Assembly: GCA_964654545.1 (NCBI GenBank) | Contig: CAZZIU010000006.1 | Location: forward strand, 1-64,000 | Origin: JABMOV01 sp964654545 | Lineage (GTDB): Bacteria; Fidelibacterota; Marinisomatia; Marinisomatales; JABMOV01 | Reading direction: 5' to 3' | DNA: 64,000 nucleotides | Shown here: piece by piece, positions 17,538 to 25,892 of the stretch | Position numbering within the stretch: position 1 is the stretch's first letter | Layout of the letters: each line of letters opens with the position of its first letter | Program-made: the position numbers and the translations under genes | The notes under the pieces: generated by a model | Told to the model about the DNA's origin: nothing | Database searches by the model: none | Seen by the model: the letters and a program-made list of their open reading frames with translations, nothing else

Positions 17538-18092
17538 ATTCATCCAGATTTATCTCATATTAATAAAAATTTCCGTATAATCGCCCAATACATTTCAGAT
17601 ATTCTTGAAAAAGAGATTCTGGATGAAATTAATCCTGACCACCTTTCTCCTTCCCAACTTGCCATACTGAAAATACTGTACAATTATGGTCCCTTATCCG
17701 GAAGGGATTTTGCGGACTTGTTGAATATCAGCCGTGCAGCAGCAAGCAAGAGCATAGATCAACTGTACAAAGCAAATCTGGTAAATCGACGAATAAAATC
17801 CGATGATCGTCGTCTAATGATTGTTTCGTTGTCTGTTAAGGGTTCTAAAACAATAGATACATATTACCAAAAACGAAATGAGCAAATGCAGGAAATATTG
17901 TATGTATTTACCGACGAGGAGATGGATCAGCTTAAGAAATTATTGGATAAATACATTCAGGGAAGTGTACTTAAATCAAAAGATTTGGAATTGGTCTGTA
18001 TGGTTTGCAATGGTACTTATGGCTCAAACTGTGGGCTAAATGTAGCAAACGATGGACAATGTGAATATTTAATTAAACAAAATGTAGCATAG
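17538..18092 (+). CDS. MarR-family regulator with Cys-rich C-terminal tail, apparent ATT start
   Basis: A winged-helix regulator. The reading frame is open from 17538, where ATT sits six bases after a perfect AAGGAGG (17525-17531). No ATG, GTG or TTG occurs in frame before the TTG at 17718, which would delete the first dimerisation helices. Starting at ATT gives 184 residues: N-terminal helix (FRIIAQYISDILEKEIL), wHTH (LSPSQLAILKIL, then LSGRDFADLLNISRAAASKS), wing (NRRIKSDDRRLMIVSLS) and dimer helix. The tail has C154, C157, C165 and C175 (CMVC-x7-C-x9-C), unusual for MarR, and could bind a metal or Fe-S cluster. It is the first gene of the hydrogenase operon; redox or metal control of hya expression is inferred. 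Confidence 0.75.
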   Translation: MHPDLSHINKNFRIIAQYISDILEKEILDEINPDHLSPSQLAILKILYNYGPLSGRDFADLLNISRAAASKSIDQLYKANLVNRRIKSDDRRLMIVSLSVKGSKTIDTYYQKRNEQMQEILYVFTDEEMDQLKKLLDKYIQGSVLKSKDLELVCMVCNGTYGSNCGLNVANDGQCEYLIKQNVA

Positions 18093-18093
18093 T

Positions 18094-18110
18094 CTTCGTG
18101 AGAAACGAAG
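18094..18110 (+). other. Small hairpin just upstream of the hyaA ribosome-binding site
   Basis: CTTCGT-GAGAA-ACGAAG forms a 6-bp stem between the MarR stop codon and the AAGGAGG of hyaA. It may mark an mRNA processing or stability point that separates regulator and hydrogenase expression. It has no T-run, so it is not a terminator. Confidence 0.35.
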
Positions 18111-18124
18111 GTAAGGAGGCAAAA

Positions 18125-19204
18125 ATGGCAGAACAGAAGACCTTTATGGACGTGTTTGAAGCACGAGGTGTTTCACGACGCGATTTCATGAAATTCTGCA
18201 GTCTAATGTCCGTGTACCTGGGGGTTTCGGCATCGATGGTGCCAAAAATTGTACGCGCAATGGAAACCAAACCCAGAATTCCGGTAATATGGTTGCACGG
18301 TTTGGAATGTACCTGCTGCAGTGAATCTTTTATTCGTTCATCTCATCCGGTAGTTGCTGATATCGTTTTGAATATGATTTCACTGGATTATGACGATACG
18401 CTTTCGGCAGCAGCGGGACACCAATTGGAAGCGGTACGAAAACAAATCATGAGCGAGTACAAGGGGAAATATATTTTGGCTGTGGAAGGAAATGCTCCAT
18501 TGAAGGATAATGGTGTGTATTGCATGGTTGGTGGAGATTCCTTTACCAATGTACTAAAAGAAACCGCCAAAGATGCCTATGCTGTAATTGCCTGGGGCTC
18601 CTGTGCATCTTTTGGTTGCGTACAGAATGCGAAACCAAATCCTACCGGTGCAACACCAATCCATAAAATCATTAAAGATAAACCAATCGTTAATGTACCT
18701 GGTTGTCCACCAATTGCAGAGGTAATGACCGGTGTCATTACGCACGTATTGACCTTTGGTGAAATCCCCGATTTAGACCGGCTTGGTCGCCCCAAATCTT
18801 TCTATGGGACTAAGATCCACGATAAATGCTATCGTCGTCCATTCTTCGATGCGGGCATGTTTGTGGAAGATTTCGACAGCGAAGAAGCCCGTAAAGGGTG
18901 GTGTCTATACAAAATGGGATGCAAAGGACCAACCACCTACAACGCCTGTTCCAAAATTATGTGGAATGAAGGAACCAGTTTTCCCATTGGATCCGGCCAT
19001 CCCTGCATTGGATGTTCCGAGCCCAATTTCTGGGATAATGGACCCTTTTATTCCAGACTTGCTGGGGTTGATTTCCTTGGATCAGACAGCAATGCTAATA
19101 CGATCGGAAAGATCGCTGTTGGTGCCGCAGCAGCTGGAGCAGCAGCTCACGCCATCGGGACAGCAATCAAAAAATCAAATACCACTAATGGAGAGGAGGG
19201 TTAG
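18125..19204 (+). CDS. hyaA: [NiFe] hydrogenase small subunit, O2-tolerant group 1d type
   Basis: A 359-residue protein; ATG 18125 is six bases after AAGGAGG. A Tat signal peptide carries SRRDFMKFC (R18-R19). The proximal cluster motif is LECTCCSESF with C62, C64 and C65, and WGSCASFGC supplies C160 and C165. The two extra cysteines (C64 and C165) are those that make the [4Fe-3S] cluster of O2-tolerant enzymes such as E. coli Hyd-1 and Ralstonia MBH; ordinary enzymes have CTGC and Gly there. Medial and distal cluster motifs follow (DKCYRR, YKMGCKGPTTYNAC, GHPCIGCSEPNFW). A C-terminal hydrophobic helix (IAVGAAAAGAAAHAIG) anchors it. It transfers electrons from the Ni-Fe site to the cytochrome b subunit. 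Confidence 0.96.
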   Translation: MAEQKTFMDVFEARGVSRRDFMKFCSLMSVYLGVSASMVPKIVRAMETKPRIPVIWLHGLECTCCSESFIRSSHPVVADIVLNMISLDYDDTLSAAAGHQLEAVRKQIMSEYKGKYILAVEGNAPLKDNGVYCMVGGDSFTNVLKETAKDAYAVIAWGSCASFGCVQNAKPNPTGATPIHKIIKDKPIVNVPGCPPIAEVMTGVITHVLTFGEIPDLDRLGRPKSFYGTKIHDKCYRRPFFDAGMFVEDFDSEEARKGWCLYKMGCKGPTTYNACSKIMWNEGTSFPIGSGHPCIGCSEPNFWDNGPFYSRLAGVDFLGSDSNANTIGKIAVGAAAAGAAAHAIGTAIKKSNTTNGEEG

Positions 19205-19206
19205 AC

Positions 19207-20928
19207 ATGGCTAAACGCATTGTAGTAGATCCCATCCCTCGTATAGAGGGGCATTTACGGATTGAAGCCAAATTGGATGAAAATAATGTCATCAATGATG
19301 CCTACAGCAGCGGTACCATGTGGCGCGGTCTCGAATTGATACTTCGTGGTCGTGACCCTCGTGATGCCTGGGCTTTCACGCAACGGATTTGTGGTGTATG
19401 CACCACTGTACATGCTCTGGCTTCTGTTCGATGCGTGGAGGATGCATTGGGAATCGACATACCACCCAATGCCAGAATCATACGTAACCTGATGAATGCA
19501 ACCCAGCAAACCCAGGATCACTTAATACATTTCTATCATCTTCATGCCCTGGATTGGGTGGACGTGGTAAGTGCGTTAAGCGCAGATCCAAAGGAGGCTT
19601 CAGAAATTGCACAAAGCATTTCATCCTGGCCTAAATCCTCTGTAGGGTACTTCAAGGATTTGAAAACCAAGCTCACGTCATTTGTTGAGAGCGGCCAGTT
19701 GGGAATTTTTTCCAATGCCTACTGGGGACACAAAGCCTACAAGCTTCCACCTGCAATTAATTTGATTGCAGTGGCTCATTACCTGGAAGCACTGGAATTC
19801 CAAAAAGAGATCATTAAGATTCACGCTATCTTTGGCGGGAAAAATCCACATCCGAATTATACCGTTGGCGGTATGGCATGTGCAATTGATCCCAATAAAG
19901 ATACCGCTATCAATGTGGTACAACTCAACCAGATTAAAAAGATAATCGACAGGACACAGGCCTTTATCGATCAGGTCTATATTCCCGATTTAATCGCCAT
20001 TGCCGGATTTTATAAGGATTGGGCGCAATGGGGCGGTGGACTAGGGAGCTACATGTCCTATGGTGATTTTCCGGAAACGGATGTGGATGACACCAATTCT
20101 CTCATGTGGCCAAGGGGGGCAATTCTCAATAAGGATTTATCCACAATCCATGAAGTGGATCCTTATAATATGTCTGAAATACGAGAAGAAGTGACCCACA
20201 GCTGGTATACGTATGCCGGCGGCGATGATACGCCACTCCATCCCTGGGAAGGTGAAACCAATGCCAAATACTCCGGTCCACAACCACCGTATGAGCACCT
20301 GGATACCGATGGTAAATACAGTTGGTTAAAAACCCCACGCTGGAAAGACAATCCGGTTGAAGTCGGTCCATTGGCACGTGTGCTGATTGGATACGTGAAG
20401 GGTGTACCCATGCTCGTTGATACAGTCAATCACGTATTGAAAACCTTGGATGTGGGACCAGAAGCCCTGTTCTCTACCCTTGGCAGAACCGCGGCCCGCG
20501 GGATTGAATGTAAACAAACTGCAGGGTTTATGCGCCACTATTACGATCAGCTGGTAGCCAATATCAACAAAGGGGATTACCAAACGTTCAATAGTGAAAT
20601 GTGGGATCCTGCGCGCTGGCCTAACGAAGCAAAGGGGTTTGGTTATACGGAAGCTCCACGCGGTGCATTGGGTCACTGGATACATATCAAAGATCAAAAG
20701 ATCGAGGATTACCAGATTGTTGTTCCGTCTACCTGGAATGCCTCACCGCGAGACAGTAAAGGACGATCAGGCGCGTATGAAGCTGCCCTAAAGAACACAC
20801 CAATGGATAATCCCGAACAGCCACTGGAAGTGTTGCGAACAATCCATTCCTTCGATCCATGTCTGGCATGTGCGTCACATATCTTCGATGCCAATGGTGA
20901 AGAAATCACATCTGTGAAAATCTCATAG
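19207..20928 (+). CDS. hyaB: [NiFe] hydrogenase large (catalytic) subunit
   Basis: A 573-residue protein two bases after the hyaA stop. The Ni-Fe(CN)2CO site cysteines are C62 and C65 in RICGVCTTVHALASVR and C552 and C555 in DPCLACASH. The C-terminal 15 residues after H558 are the maturation peptide that the endopeptidase removes after nickel insertion. The N-terminal IEGHLRIEAKLDENN and the group 1 block GTMWRGLELILRGRDPRDAW are intact. It is exported with the small subunit by Tat as a folded complex and oxidises H2 in the periplasm, feeding the quinone pool through HyaC. Order and spacing match E. coli hya/Ralstonia hox clusters. Confidence 0.96.
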   Translation: MAKRIVVDPIPRIEGHLRIEAKLDENNVINDAYSSGTMWRGLELILRGRDPRDAWAFTQRICGVCTTVHALASVRCVEDALGIDIPPNARIIRNLMNATQQTQDHLIHFYHLHALDWVDVVSALSADPKEASEIAQSISSWPKSSVGYFKDLKTKLTSFVESGQLGIFSNAYWGHKAYKLPPAINLIAVAHYLEALEFQKEIIKIHAIFGGKNPHPNYTVGGMACAIDPNKDTAINVVQLNQIKKIIDRTQAFIDQVYIPDLIAIAGFYKDWAQWGGGLGSYMSYGDFPETDVDDTNSLMWPRGAILNKDLSTIHEVDPYNMSEIREEVTHSWYTYAGGDDTPLHPWEGETNAKYSGPQPPYEHLDTDGKYSWLKTPRWKDNPVEVGPLARVLIGYVKGVPMLVDTVNHVLKTLDVGPEALFSTLGRTAARGIECKQTAGFMRHYYDQLVANINKGDYQTFNSEMWDPARWPNEAKGFGYTEAPRGALGHWIHIKDQKIEDYQIVVPSTWNASPRDSKGRSGAYEAALKNTPMDNPEQPLEVLRTIHSFDPCLACASHIFDANGEEITSVKIS

Positions 20929-20939
20929 CGGAGGACATC

Positions 20940-21632
20940 ATGGGACAACAATACGAAGAGCAATATGTATGGCGTTTACCAGTTAGGATATACCACTGGA
21001 TTAACACCATCACAATAACCAGTCTCTTTATTACCGGTTTATACATCGCTACGCCAGTATTGATAGCTCCAATAGGTGAAGCGTCTTGGTACCGCCAAAT
21101 GGCATGGTTCAGGTATATTCATTTTGGATCAGCTTTCATCATGATTGCCAGTTTTCTGTTTAGACTGTACTGGGCAATCAATGGGAAAGATCCTTATGGC
21201 AAGTTCGTTGGGTTCAAGCCATGGTCACCGCTATGGTGGGGTCAACCCTTTAAAGATCAATTGGGTAGTTATCTGTTTTTACGCAAAGATGAACCAAACT
21301 ATTGTGGACACAATCCGGTGGCTGCAATGTCGTATTTTCTCTTTGTGTTTTGCGGGTCATTTTTTATGATCTTTACTGGGCTGGCCATGTACGGCGAAAA
21401 CAATCCAGGTGGATTTACGGATACGCTATTCGGCTGGGTTATGCCAATTTTTGGCAGCAGTGCACAATTGCATCAAATCCACCATTTAGTCGCCTGGATT
21501 TTCCCGCTATTTTTCGTTTTACACATCTATGCAGTATTGCGTCACGACATCGTGGATCGCACCAGTGTAACCTCATCTATGATTACAGGATACAAGCATA
21601 ATGTGGAGGAATGCCCCGAGCTAGCAGACTAG
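20940..21632 (+). CDS. hyaC: Hydrogenase b-type cytochrome subunit
   Basis: A 230-residue membrane protein with four hydrophobic helices. Haem-ligand histidines occur in the expected places: RIYHWINTITITSLF (helix 1), YIHFGSAFIMIA (helix 2) and HQIHHLVAWIFPLFFVLHIY (helix 4). The loop WWGQPFKDQLGSYLFLRKDE and the GHNPVAAMSYFLFVF segment are characteristic of HyaC/HupC. It accepts electrons from the small subunit and reduces quinone. GGAGG precedes the ATG at 20940; the gap to hyaB is 11 bases. Confidence 0.94.
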   Translation: MGQQYEEQYVWRLPVRIYHWINTITITSLFITGLYIATPVLIAPIGEASWYRQMAWFRYIHFGSAFIMIASFLFRLYWAINGKDPYGKFVGFKPWSPLWWGQPFKDQLGSYLFLRKDEPNYCGHNPVAAMSYFLFVFCGSFFMIFTGLAMYGENNPGGFTDTLFGWVMPIFGSSAQLHQIHHLVAWIFPLFFVLHIYAVLRHDIVDRTSVTSSMITGYKHNVEECPELAD

Positions 21633-21666
21633 ACGAAATTTACCAACCATTACTCAGGAGGCTCCA

Positions 21667-22137
21667 GTGCGTATAAACGTACTTGGACTGGGGAACACCA
21701 TGTTTGGCGATGAGGGATTTGGCGTTGAAGTGATCCGATATTTGGAGCACCAATCTGGCTTTCCTGAAAGTGCAACATTGATTGACGGCGGAACCCAGGG
21801 TATCTATTTATTGGATTATATTGAATCGGCGGACTATTTGCTGGTATTTGACGCAATTATTCCCGTAGCATATGATCAGGATGTTTATGTATATAAAAAG
21901 GATGAATTACCGGCTTTCATTTACCGAAAAATGTCATCCCACCAGGTTGGTTTTAGCGAATTAATTTCTCTGGCACGGTTGCACAGTAAACTTCCTCAGG
22001 AATTAACCCTGGTTGGTATTCCTCCGGTAGATTTGAATCTTGGTGTTGGGTTAAGCGAACCGGTAAGCCAACTGGTTCCAAAAGCAGCCAGGATGGGAAC
22101 AGAAATCATTCATCAATGGATTGGGGAAAGTGACTAA
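21667..22137 (+). CDS. hyaD: Hydrogenase maturation endopeptidase
   Basis: A 156-residue protein with GTG start at 21667 behind AGGAGG. It matches the HybD/HyaD fold: LGLGNTMFGDEGFGVEVIRY (the Glu of DEGFGVE is a nickel ligand), LLVFDAIIPV (Asp ligand) and KMSSHQVGFSEL (His ligand). The enzyme recognises nickel in the large subunit and cuts off its C-terminal 15-residue tail after the His of DPCLACASH, closing the active site. It acts in the cytoplasm before Tat export. Its TAA stop overlaps the next ATG (TAATG). Confidence 0.93.
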   Translation: MRINVLGLGNTMFGDEGFGVEVIRYLEHQSGFPESATLIDGGTQGIYLLDYIESADYLLVFDAIIPVAYDQDVYVYKKDELPAFIYRKMSSHQVGFSELISLARLHSKLPQELTLVGIPPVDLNLGVGLSEPVSQLVPKAARMGTEIIHQWIGESD

Positions 22138-22661
22138 TGTCTTCATTGGGTATCATCATTCTGGTAATCATTTCTGTCCTTATCGGATTTTTCATTAACT
22201 CCATATTATTCTATGCTAAGCAGGACCTGAAGGTTGGAAAACCAGCCCCCAGTTTTTATTGTCAGAATTTGGATGGGAAAAAATGGGGGAGAAAAGAATG
22301 GAGCAGACCACCAAGACCCATATTTCTTGTATTTATATCACCGAGCTGTTCTGTCTGTCGTAGACTGGTGAAATATATTGATGAGCTTGTAAAGGAATTT
22401 CCCGATGCAAAACTCGATGTTTTGGTAATGGGAATAAACGGTACAATTGACGTGTTTTCGGAGTTAAAAAAATCCCTGAATGTTGAGCTTAATTTTGCCG
22501 TTGATGTGGATGGGGTTTCACGTATGCACTACATGATTTATGCATTACCCATGGTCTATTATATTTCATCCGGCGGTATTATAAAAAAGAAACATAGGGG
22601 TTTTAAAGCCGGTGATGATGAAAAATATCGAAAATTATTTCGAAAACGCTCGTCAAAATAA
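22137..22661 (+). CDS. Membrane-anchored thioredoxin-like protein (MauD/TlpA-like)
   Basis: A 174-residue protein with one N-terminal transmembrane helix (GIIILVIISVLIGFFINSIL) and a thioredoxin/redoxin fold facing the periplasm. KVGKPAPSFYCQNLDGKKW is the TlpA-type entry, and FISPSCSVCRRLVKYI contains the CxxC active site. The cis-Pro region is IYALPMVYYISSGG, although the segment before the Pro is atypical. One-base overlap with hyaD makes it part of the hydrogenase operon, in the position where other clusters carry HyaE/HupG-type chaperones. It could protect or assemble the cysteine-rich small subunit or reduce a periplasmic partner. The function is not proven. Confidence 0.75.
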   Translation: MSSLGIIILVIISVLIGFFINSILFYAKQDLKVGKPAPSFYCQNLDGKKWGRKEWSRPPRPIFLVFISPSCSVCRRLVKYIDELVKEFPDAKLDVLVMGINGTIDVFSELKKSLNVELNFAVDVDGVSRMHYMIYALPMVYYISSGGIIKKKHRGFKAGDDEKYRKLFRKRSSK

Positions 22662-22696
22662 GAATGGACTTGTTGAATTTGGTTCTTGTGTATAAC

Positions 22697-23143
22697 TCAG
22701 ATGAAAATCTGATTCCAGATCAAATGACCAAAAAGTAAAATCAACCCAAGATTAATTGTATGGGCTGTGATGCATGGCCGGCAGAGTACTTTTAAAATAT
22801 ACAGTGCCCAGGCCAAATAAATTGATCGTGCAAACGCGAGCAACGTAATAATAAAAATGAAAACATTTCCTGGTCTGTCCCAGACCCATTGGGTGAGGAT
22901 CAATATAAATAATATAGAAAAATAATACAGTGCCCAATAAGCATTTGATCGTCCAAATGTTTGCCCAAACCGCGTATTCATTATTTCTTCACAGCGACAA
23001 TCCCCAATTTGAACAATGGATGGCAGCCAGGATACTTTTGCGGGCAAGATTCCTCTTCCATGCTGATAGAAATAGTAGGATATAAGAAAGCCAAAGACAG
23101 TTAAAAGAAGACCAGATGTATAGTGATAACTGACAGTTAGCAA
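22697..23143 (-). CDS. VKOR/MauE-like membrane thiol oxidoreductase
   Basis: A 148-residue integral membrane protein with about four helices. It has the two cysteine pairs of the vitamin K epoxide reductase/DsbB-like superfamily: a loop pair in IGDCRCEEIMNTRFGQTFGR and a quinone-side CxxC in KVLCRPCITAHTINLG. The S-x-A-Y-W-A-L-Y-Y helix after the loop pair fits VKOR. It should re-oxidise (or, as MauE-type, donate electrons to) a periplasmic thioredoxin-fold protein; the convergent thioredoxin-like gene at 22137 is a plausible partner. It lies 3 bases downstream of the nickel-transporter-like gene at the end of the hyp transcript. Confidence 0.75.
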   Translation of the reverse strand: MLTVSYHYTSGLLLTVFGFLISYYFYQHGRGILPAKVSWLPSIVQIGDCRCEEIMNTRFGQTFGRSNAYWALYYFSILFILILTQWVWDRPGNVFIFIITLLAFARSIYLAWALYILKVLCRPCITAHTINLGLILLFGHLIWNQIFI

Positions 23144-23146
23144 AGA

Positions 23147-23851
23147 TTATAATCCCAGGAATAGAATTGCAAATCCAGATAACGCAATCATAAGGCCCGC
23201 AATGGCATGCACAAATGGTTCCAATTTCCCCATGGAAAATGAAACCCATCCTGCGCTTACAATCCAGACAATGATCGTCATGGTTCCAATTGTAGCAATA
23301 CTAAAAGCCAGTGTGACTGTTGTAAGCAGCGCCCAACTTCCCTGAGAGGCAGGGTACATAAGGATGGGAATAAGTGGTTCACAAGGGCCGAGAACAAAAA
23401 TTACAAATAACATCCATGGTGTGAGAGATTTCACGTCACCGTGGATATGAGCGTGTTTCCCCAAATGATGGTGAGTATGATGATGCGCTCCGTCTTGGCT
23501 ATGATCATGATCATGGTCGTGTTCCCTGGCACGGATTCCTATCCGAATTCCCCAGATTGTATAAGCTATTCCAAATCCGGTCAAAACCCAGGCCGCCAGA
23601 TCTCCACGAACGGATTCAATTAATTTCAACCGTTGAACAGCTATACCAAAACCCACACCAACAATTCCCAGTACCACAGAGCTTAAAACATGCCCGAGAC
23701 CACATAAAAAGGTAATAAATAATGTTTTAGATGTAGCCCATGATCGGGCTTTACTCATGACAATAAATGGCAAATAATGATCAGGCCCAAACAGGGTATG
23801 TACAAATCCTATCGAAAGGGCAGTGAGTACGAGCGGATGAATATCAATCAT
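23147..23851 (-). CDS. UreH/NixA-like nickel transporter
   Basis: A 234-residue protein with six predicted helices. Helix 1 has GFVHTLFGPDHYLPFI with the H-x4-DH nickel motif of the NiCoT/RcnA/UreH superfamily. The cytoplasmic loop at about 108-135 is extremely His/Asp-rich (HDHDHDHSQDGAHHHTHHH), as in RcnA, HupE and UreH proteins. FVLGPCEPLIPILMYPA in helix 4 is the second conserved transport motif. In this position, after hypE in the same direction, nickel uptake for hydrogenase (and for the nickel SOD at 43.4 kb) is the natural reading, although export cannot be excluded. Its start overlaps the stop of the preceding lipoprotein gene by four bases. Confidence 0.8.
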   Translation of the reverse strand: MIDIHPLVLTALSIGFVHTLFGPDHYLPFIVMSKARSWATSKTLFITFLCGLGHVLSSVVLGIVGVGFGIAVQRLKLIESVRGDLAAWVLTGFGIAYTIWGIRIGIRAREHDHDHDHSQDGAHHHTHHHLGKHAHIHGDVKSLTPWMLFVIFVLGPCEPLIPILMYPASQGSWALLTTVTLAFSIATIGTMTIIVWIVSAGWVSFSMGKLEPFVHAIAGLMIALSGFAILFLGL

Positions 23852-24759
23852 AAAGTTTCAGCTAAATGCCTCGCAAACATATCAGAATAAACGCTGAACA
23901 TTTCCTGGGCACGAAACGCGAATTCCTCCAGATTAAATACATTCTTATTCGACCGAATTGTCTCATAGGATACCAACGGTCTCTTAAGAACAAACGATGC
24001 GCGATCGTTGTAGCGGTATATGTAATTGTTTCCGTCTTTGGATGGATACCCTACGGCAGGAGCCAGATTTTTTGTGTACCCAACAAATACGTCAATTTTG
24101 GTATCAACTTTCGGTTCGGTCAGGGCAGTGATAAGAAGGTGTCCGTGATTTATATCGTTTGTAAAATCAACAATCGTGTGCACTTTCATTGCTGCATCGG
24201 CACCTACGTCAAACAGTACTCCCGGCTCAACCCATTCATTTTCTGAGCTGCGAATAGTACTGTAGTTAGGATTTTCCTTTAGATTAATAAGAATACCTAA
24301 ATGGGAAGCGGAATAGGTAATGCTGATTCGTCGATCCTTCTTCCGTGTTTTGCGGAAGATGCCTTTTGGTTCCTCCCAACGTTGATCTACTTTTCGTTTT
24401 CTCAAATGCATATACAGCGGGCTGGTAGAAACTTTGTTTTTTTCAACCACTTGCAGACCGGTGTTTTCTTCCAGATACTGGACAAATATATCATAGAGGG
24501 CATTGGTCAGCTTCGGGTAGGTTTCGTCAGGGAGATGCACCAAATACTCTACGTTGAATTCAAGAATTGCAACGTTTCGAAAGGCAAAAGAACTGAGCGT
24601 CTCTAAATTTACATCTTCAAAATAATCGTGAGCTATCCGTTCGGTTTGGTTTTCATATTTGTCCAAATTGAACGTTTCGTATCCCCGGCGTGAGCAACCG
24701 GAAAACAACACAACATAAAGGAAAAGAAAAGGTAAAAGAAATTTAACTGATTTGTTCAT
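23848..24759 (-). CDS. Lipoprotein of unknown function
   Basis: A 303-residue protein; ATG at 24759 (MNKSVKFLL) is chosen over the TTG at 24774 because AGGAA lies just ahead of it and a lipoprotein signal peptide follows (FLFLYVVLFSGC, lipobox F-S-G-C). The mature protein has mixed alpha/beta content and no cysteines beyond the lipid-modified one. No family is recognised. It lies between hypE and the nickel-transporter gene, with an ATGA overlap to the latter, so it is probably co-transcribed. A role in metal delivery would be guesswork. Confidence 0.6.
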   Translation of the reverse strand: MNKSVKFLLPFLFLYVVLFSGCSRRGYETFNLDKYENQTERIAHDYFEDVNLETLSSFAFRNVAILEFNVEYLVHLPDETYPKLTNALYDIFVQYLEENTGLQVVEKNKVSTSPLYMHLRKRKVDQRWEEPKGIFRKTRKKDRRISITYSASHLGILINLKENPNYSTIRSSENEWVEPGVLFDVGADAAMKVHTIVDFTNDINHGHLLITALTEPKVDTKIDVFVGYTKNLAPAVGYPSKDGNNYIYRYNDRASFVLKRPLVSYETIRSNKNVFNLEEFAFRAQEMFSVYSDMFARHLAETL

Positions 24760-24839
24760 TGTATTCCTGATCAATGGTATTGAAATATGAATGAAATGTA
24801 AACGTGTCGGTGCGTAGCATGCAATGGCTCAACGGTTGC

Positions 24840-25892
24840 TCAGCAAATGCGTGGTAATTGCTCCCCAACGGGCATGGTTATAATTCTTGTGGCACCTAAC
24901 AATGATTCCATGGTAACCATACCAGGATGCTCATTTGTGACTTCACCAAGAATTACGGCGTGCTTACCAAGTGGATGTTTCTGCATCGCCAGCATCACCT
25001 TGTGCGCATCACGACCTGGTAGGACGCAAAGGAGTTTTCCTTCATTTGCCACGTATAAAGGATCAATACCCAGTACTTCACAGGCTCCCTTAACGTCATC
25101 TTTTACCGGAACTCGGTCCTCAAAAATATGCATTCCAAGCTGAGCCTGCTTTGCAAACTCATTTAATGTGGTAGCAACACCGCCACGCGTTGGATCACGC
25201 ATTACTCGAATATCTCTGCTGGCAGAGAGCATGATATTGATAAGGTCATTTAAAGGTGCAGTATCGCTGCTAACACGTGATTGAAAGGACAAACCTTTGC
25301 GAGTTGTAAGTACAGCCATGCCATGGTCCGCAATTGTTCCTGAAAGAATGATTTTATCCCCTGCTTTCACCTGTGAAATATCCAGGTAACGATTTTTCGG
25401 GATAATTCCAATTCCGGTGGTGTTGATAAATATTTTGTCACAACTTCCCCTGGAAACCACTTTCGTGTCACCGGTAACGATTTCCACCCCGGCTTTTTTA
25501 GCAGCGACCTCCATTGAAAGCAATATGCGATGCAATGTTTCTATGGGTAATCCTTCCTCTAAAATAAACCCAACACTGAGGTACAATGGTTTCCCGCCAC
25601 TCAAAGCCACATCGTTTACCGTTCCATTTATGGCCAGATCCCCAATATCACCACCAGGAAAAAAAATCGGATCAACGACAAATGTATCGGTACTAAATGC
25701 GATCCTTCCCTCTGGTACGGTTAAAAGGGCATGATCAGCCAGCTTATTTAGTGTTTCGTTTGAAAATCTGGGAAGAAATAAAGTATCAATAAGTTCACTG
25801 GATAATTTTCCCCCACTACCGTGCGCTAATTGTATCGTGTCGTGGCGCATAATGGGAACCGGGCAGGATAAAGTTTCTGGAAACTCAGCCAT
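24840..25892 (-). CDS. hypE: Carbamoyl-dehydratase hydrogenase maturation protein HypE
   Basis: A 350-residue PurM/ThiL-like ATPase. The N-terminal segment HDTIQLAHGSGGKLSSELI and STDTFVVDPIFFPGGDIGDL form the ATP site. The C-terminus ends in MPVGEQLPRIC, whose last residue is the catalytic cysteine that HypF carbamoylates; HypE then dehydrates it to thiocyanate, the source of the CN ligands. The start overlaps the hypD stop by one base. The length is normal for HypE. Confidence 0.96.
   Translation of the reverse strand: MAEFPETLSCPVPIMRHDTIQLAHGSGGKLSSELIDTLFLPRFSNETLNKLADHALLTVPEGRIAFSTDTFVVDPIFFPGGDIGDLAINGTVNDVALSGGKPLYLSVGFILEEGLPIETLHRILLSMEVAAKKAGVEIVTGDTKVVSRGSCDKIFINTTGIGIIPKNRYLDISQVKAGDKIILSGTIADHGMAVLTTRKGLSFQSRVSSDTAPLNDLINIMLSASRDIRVMRDPTRGGVATTLNEFAKQAQLGMHIFEDRVPVKDDVKGACEVLGIDPLYVANEGKLLCVLPGRDAHKVMLAMQKHPLGKHAVILGEVTNEHPGMVTMESLLGATRIITMPVGEQLPRIC

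Noticed and set aside
18094..18110. Terminator between the MarR-like gene and hyaA
   Set aside because: The stem is short and followed by a ribosome-binding site, not by a T-run.
23441..23623. Open frame opposite the His-rich loop of the nickel transporter
   Set aside because: It is an antisense shadow of the real gene and has no ribosome site or homology.
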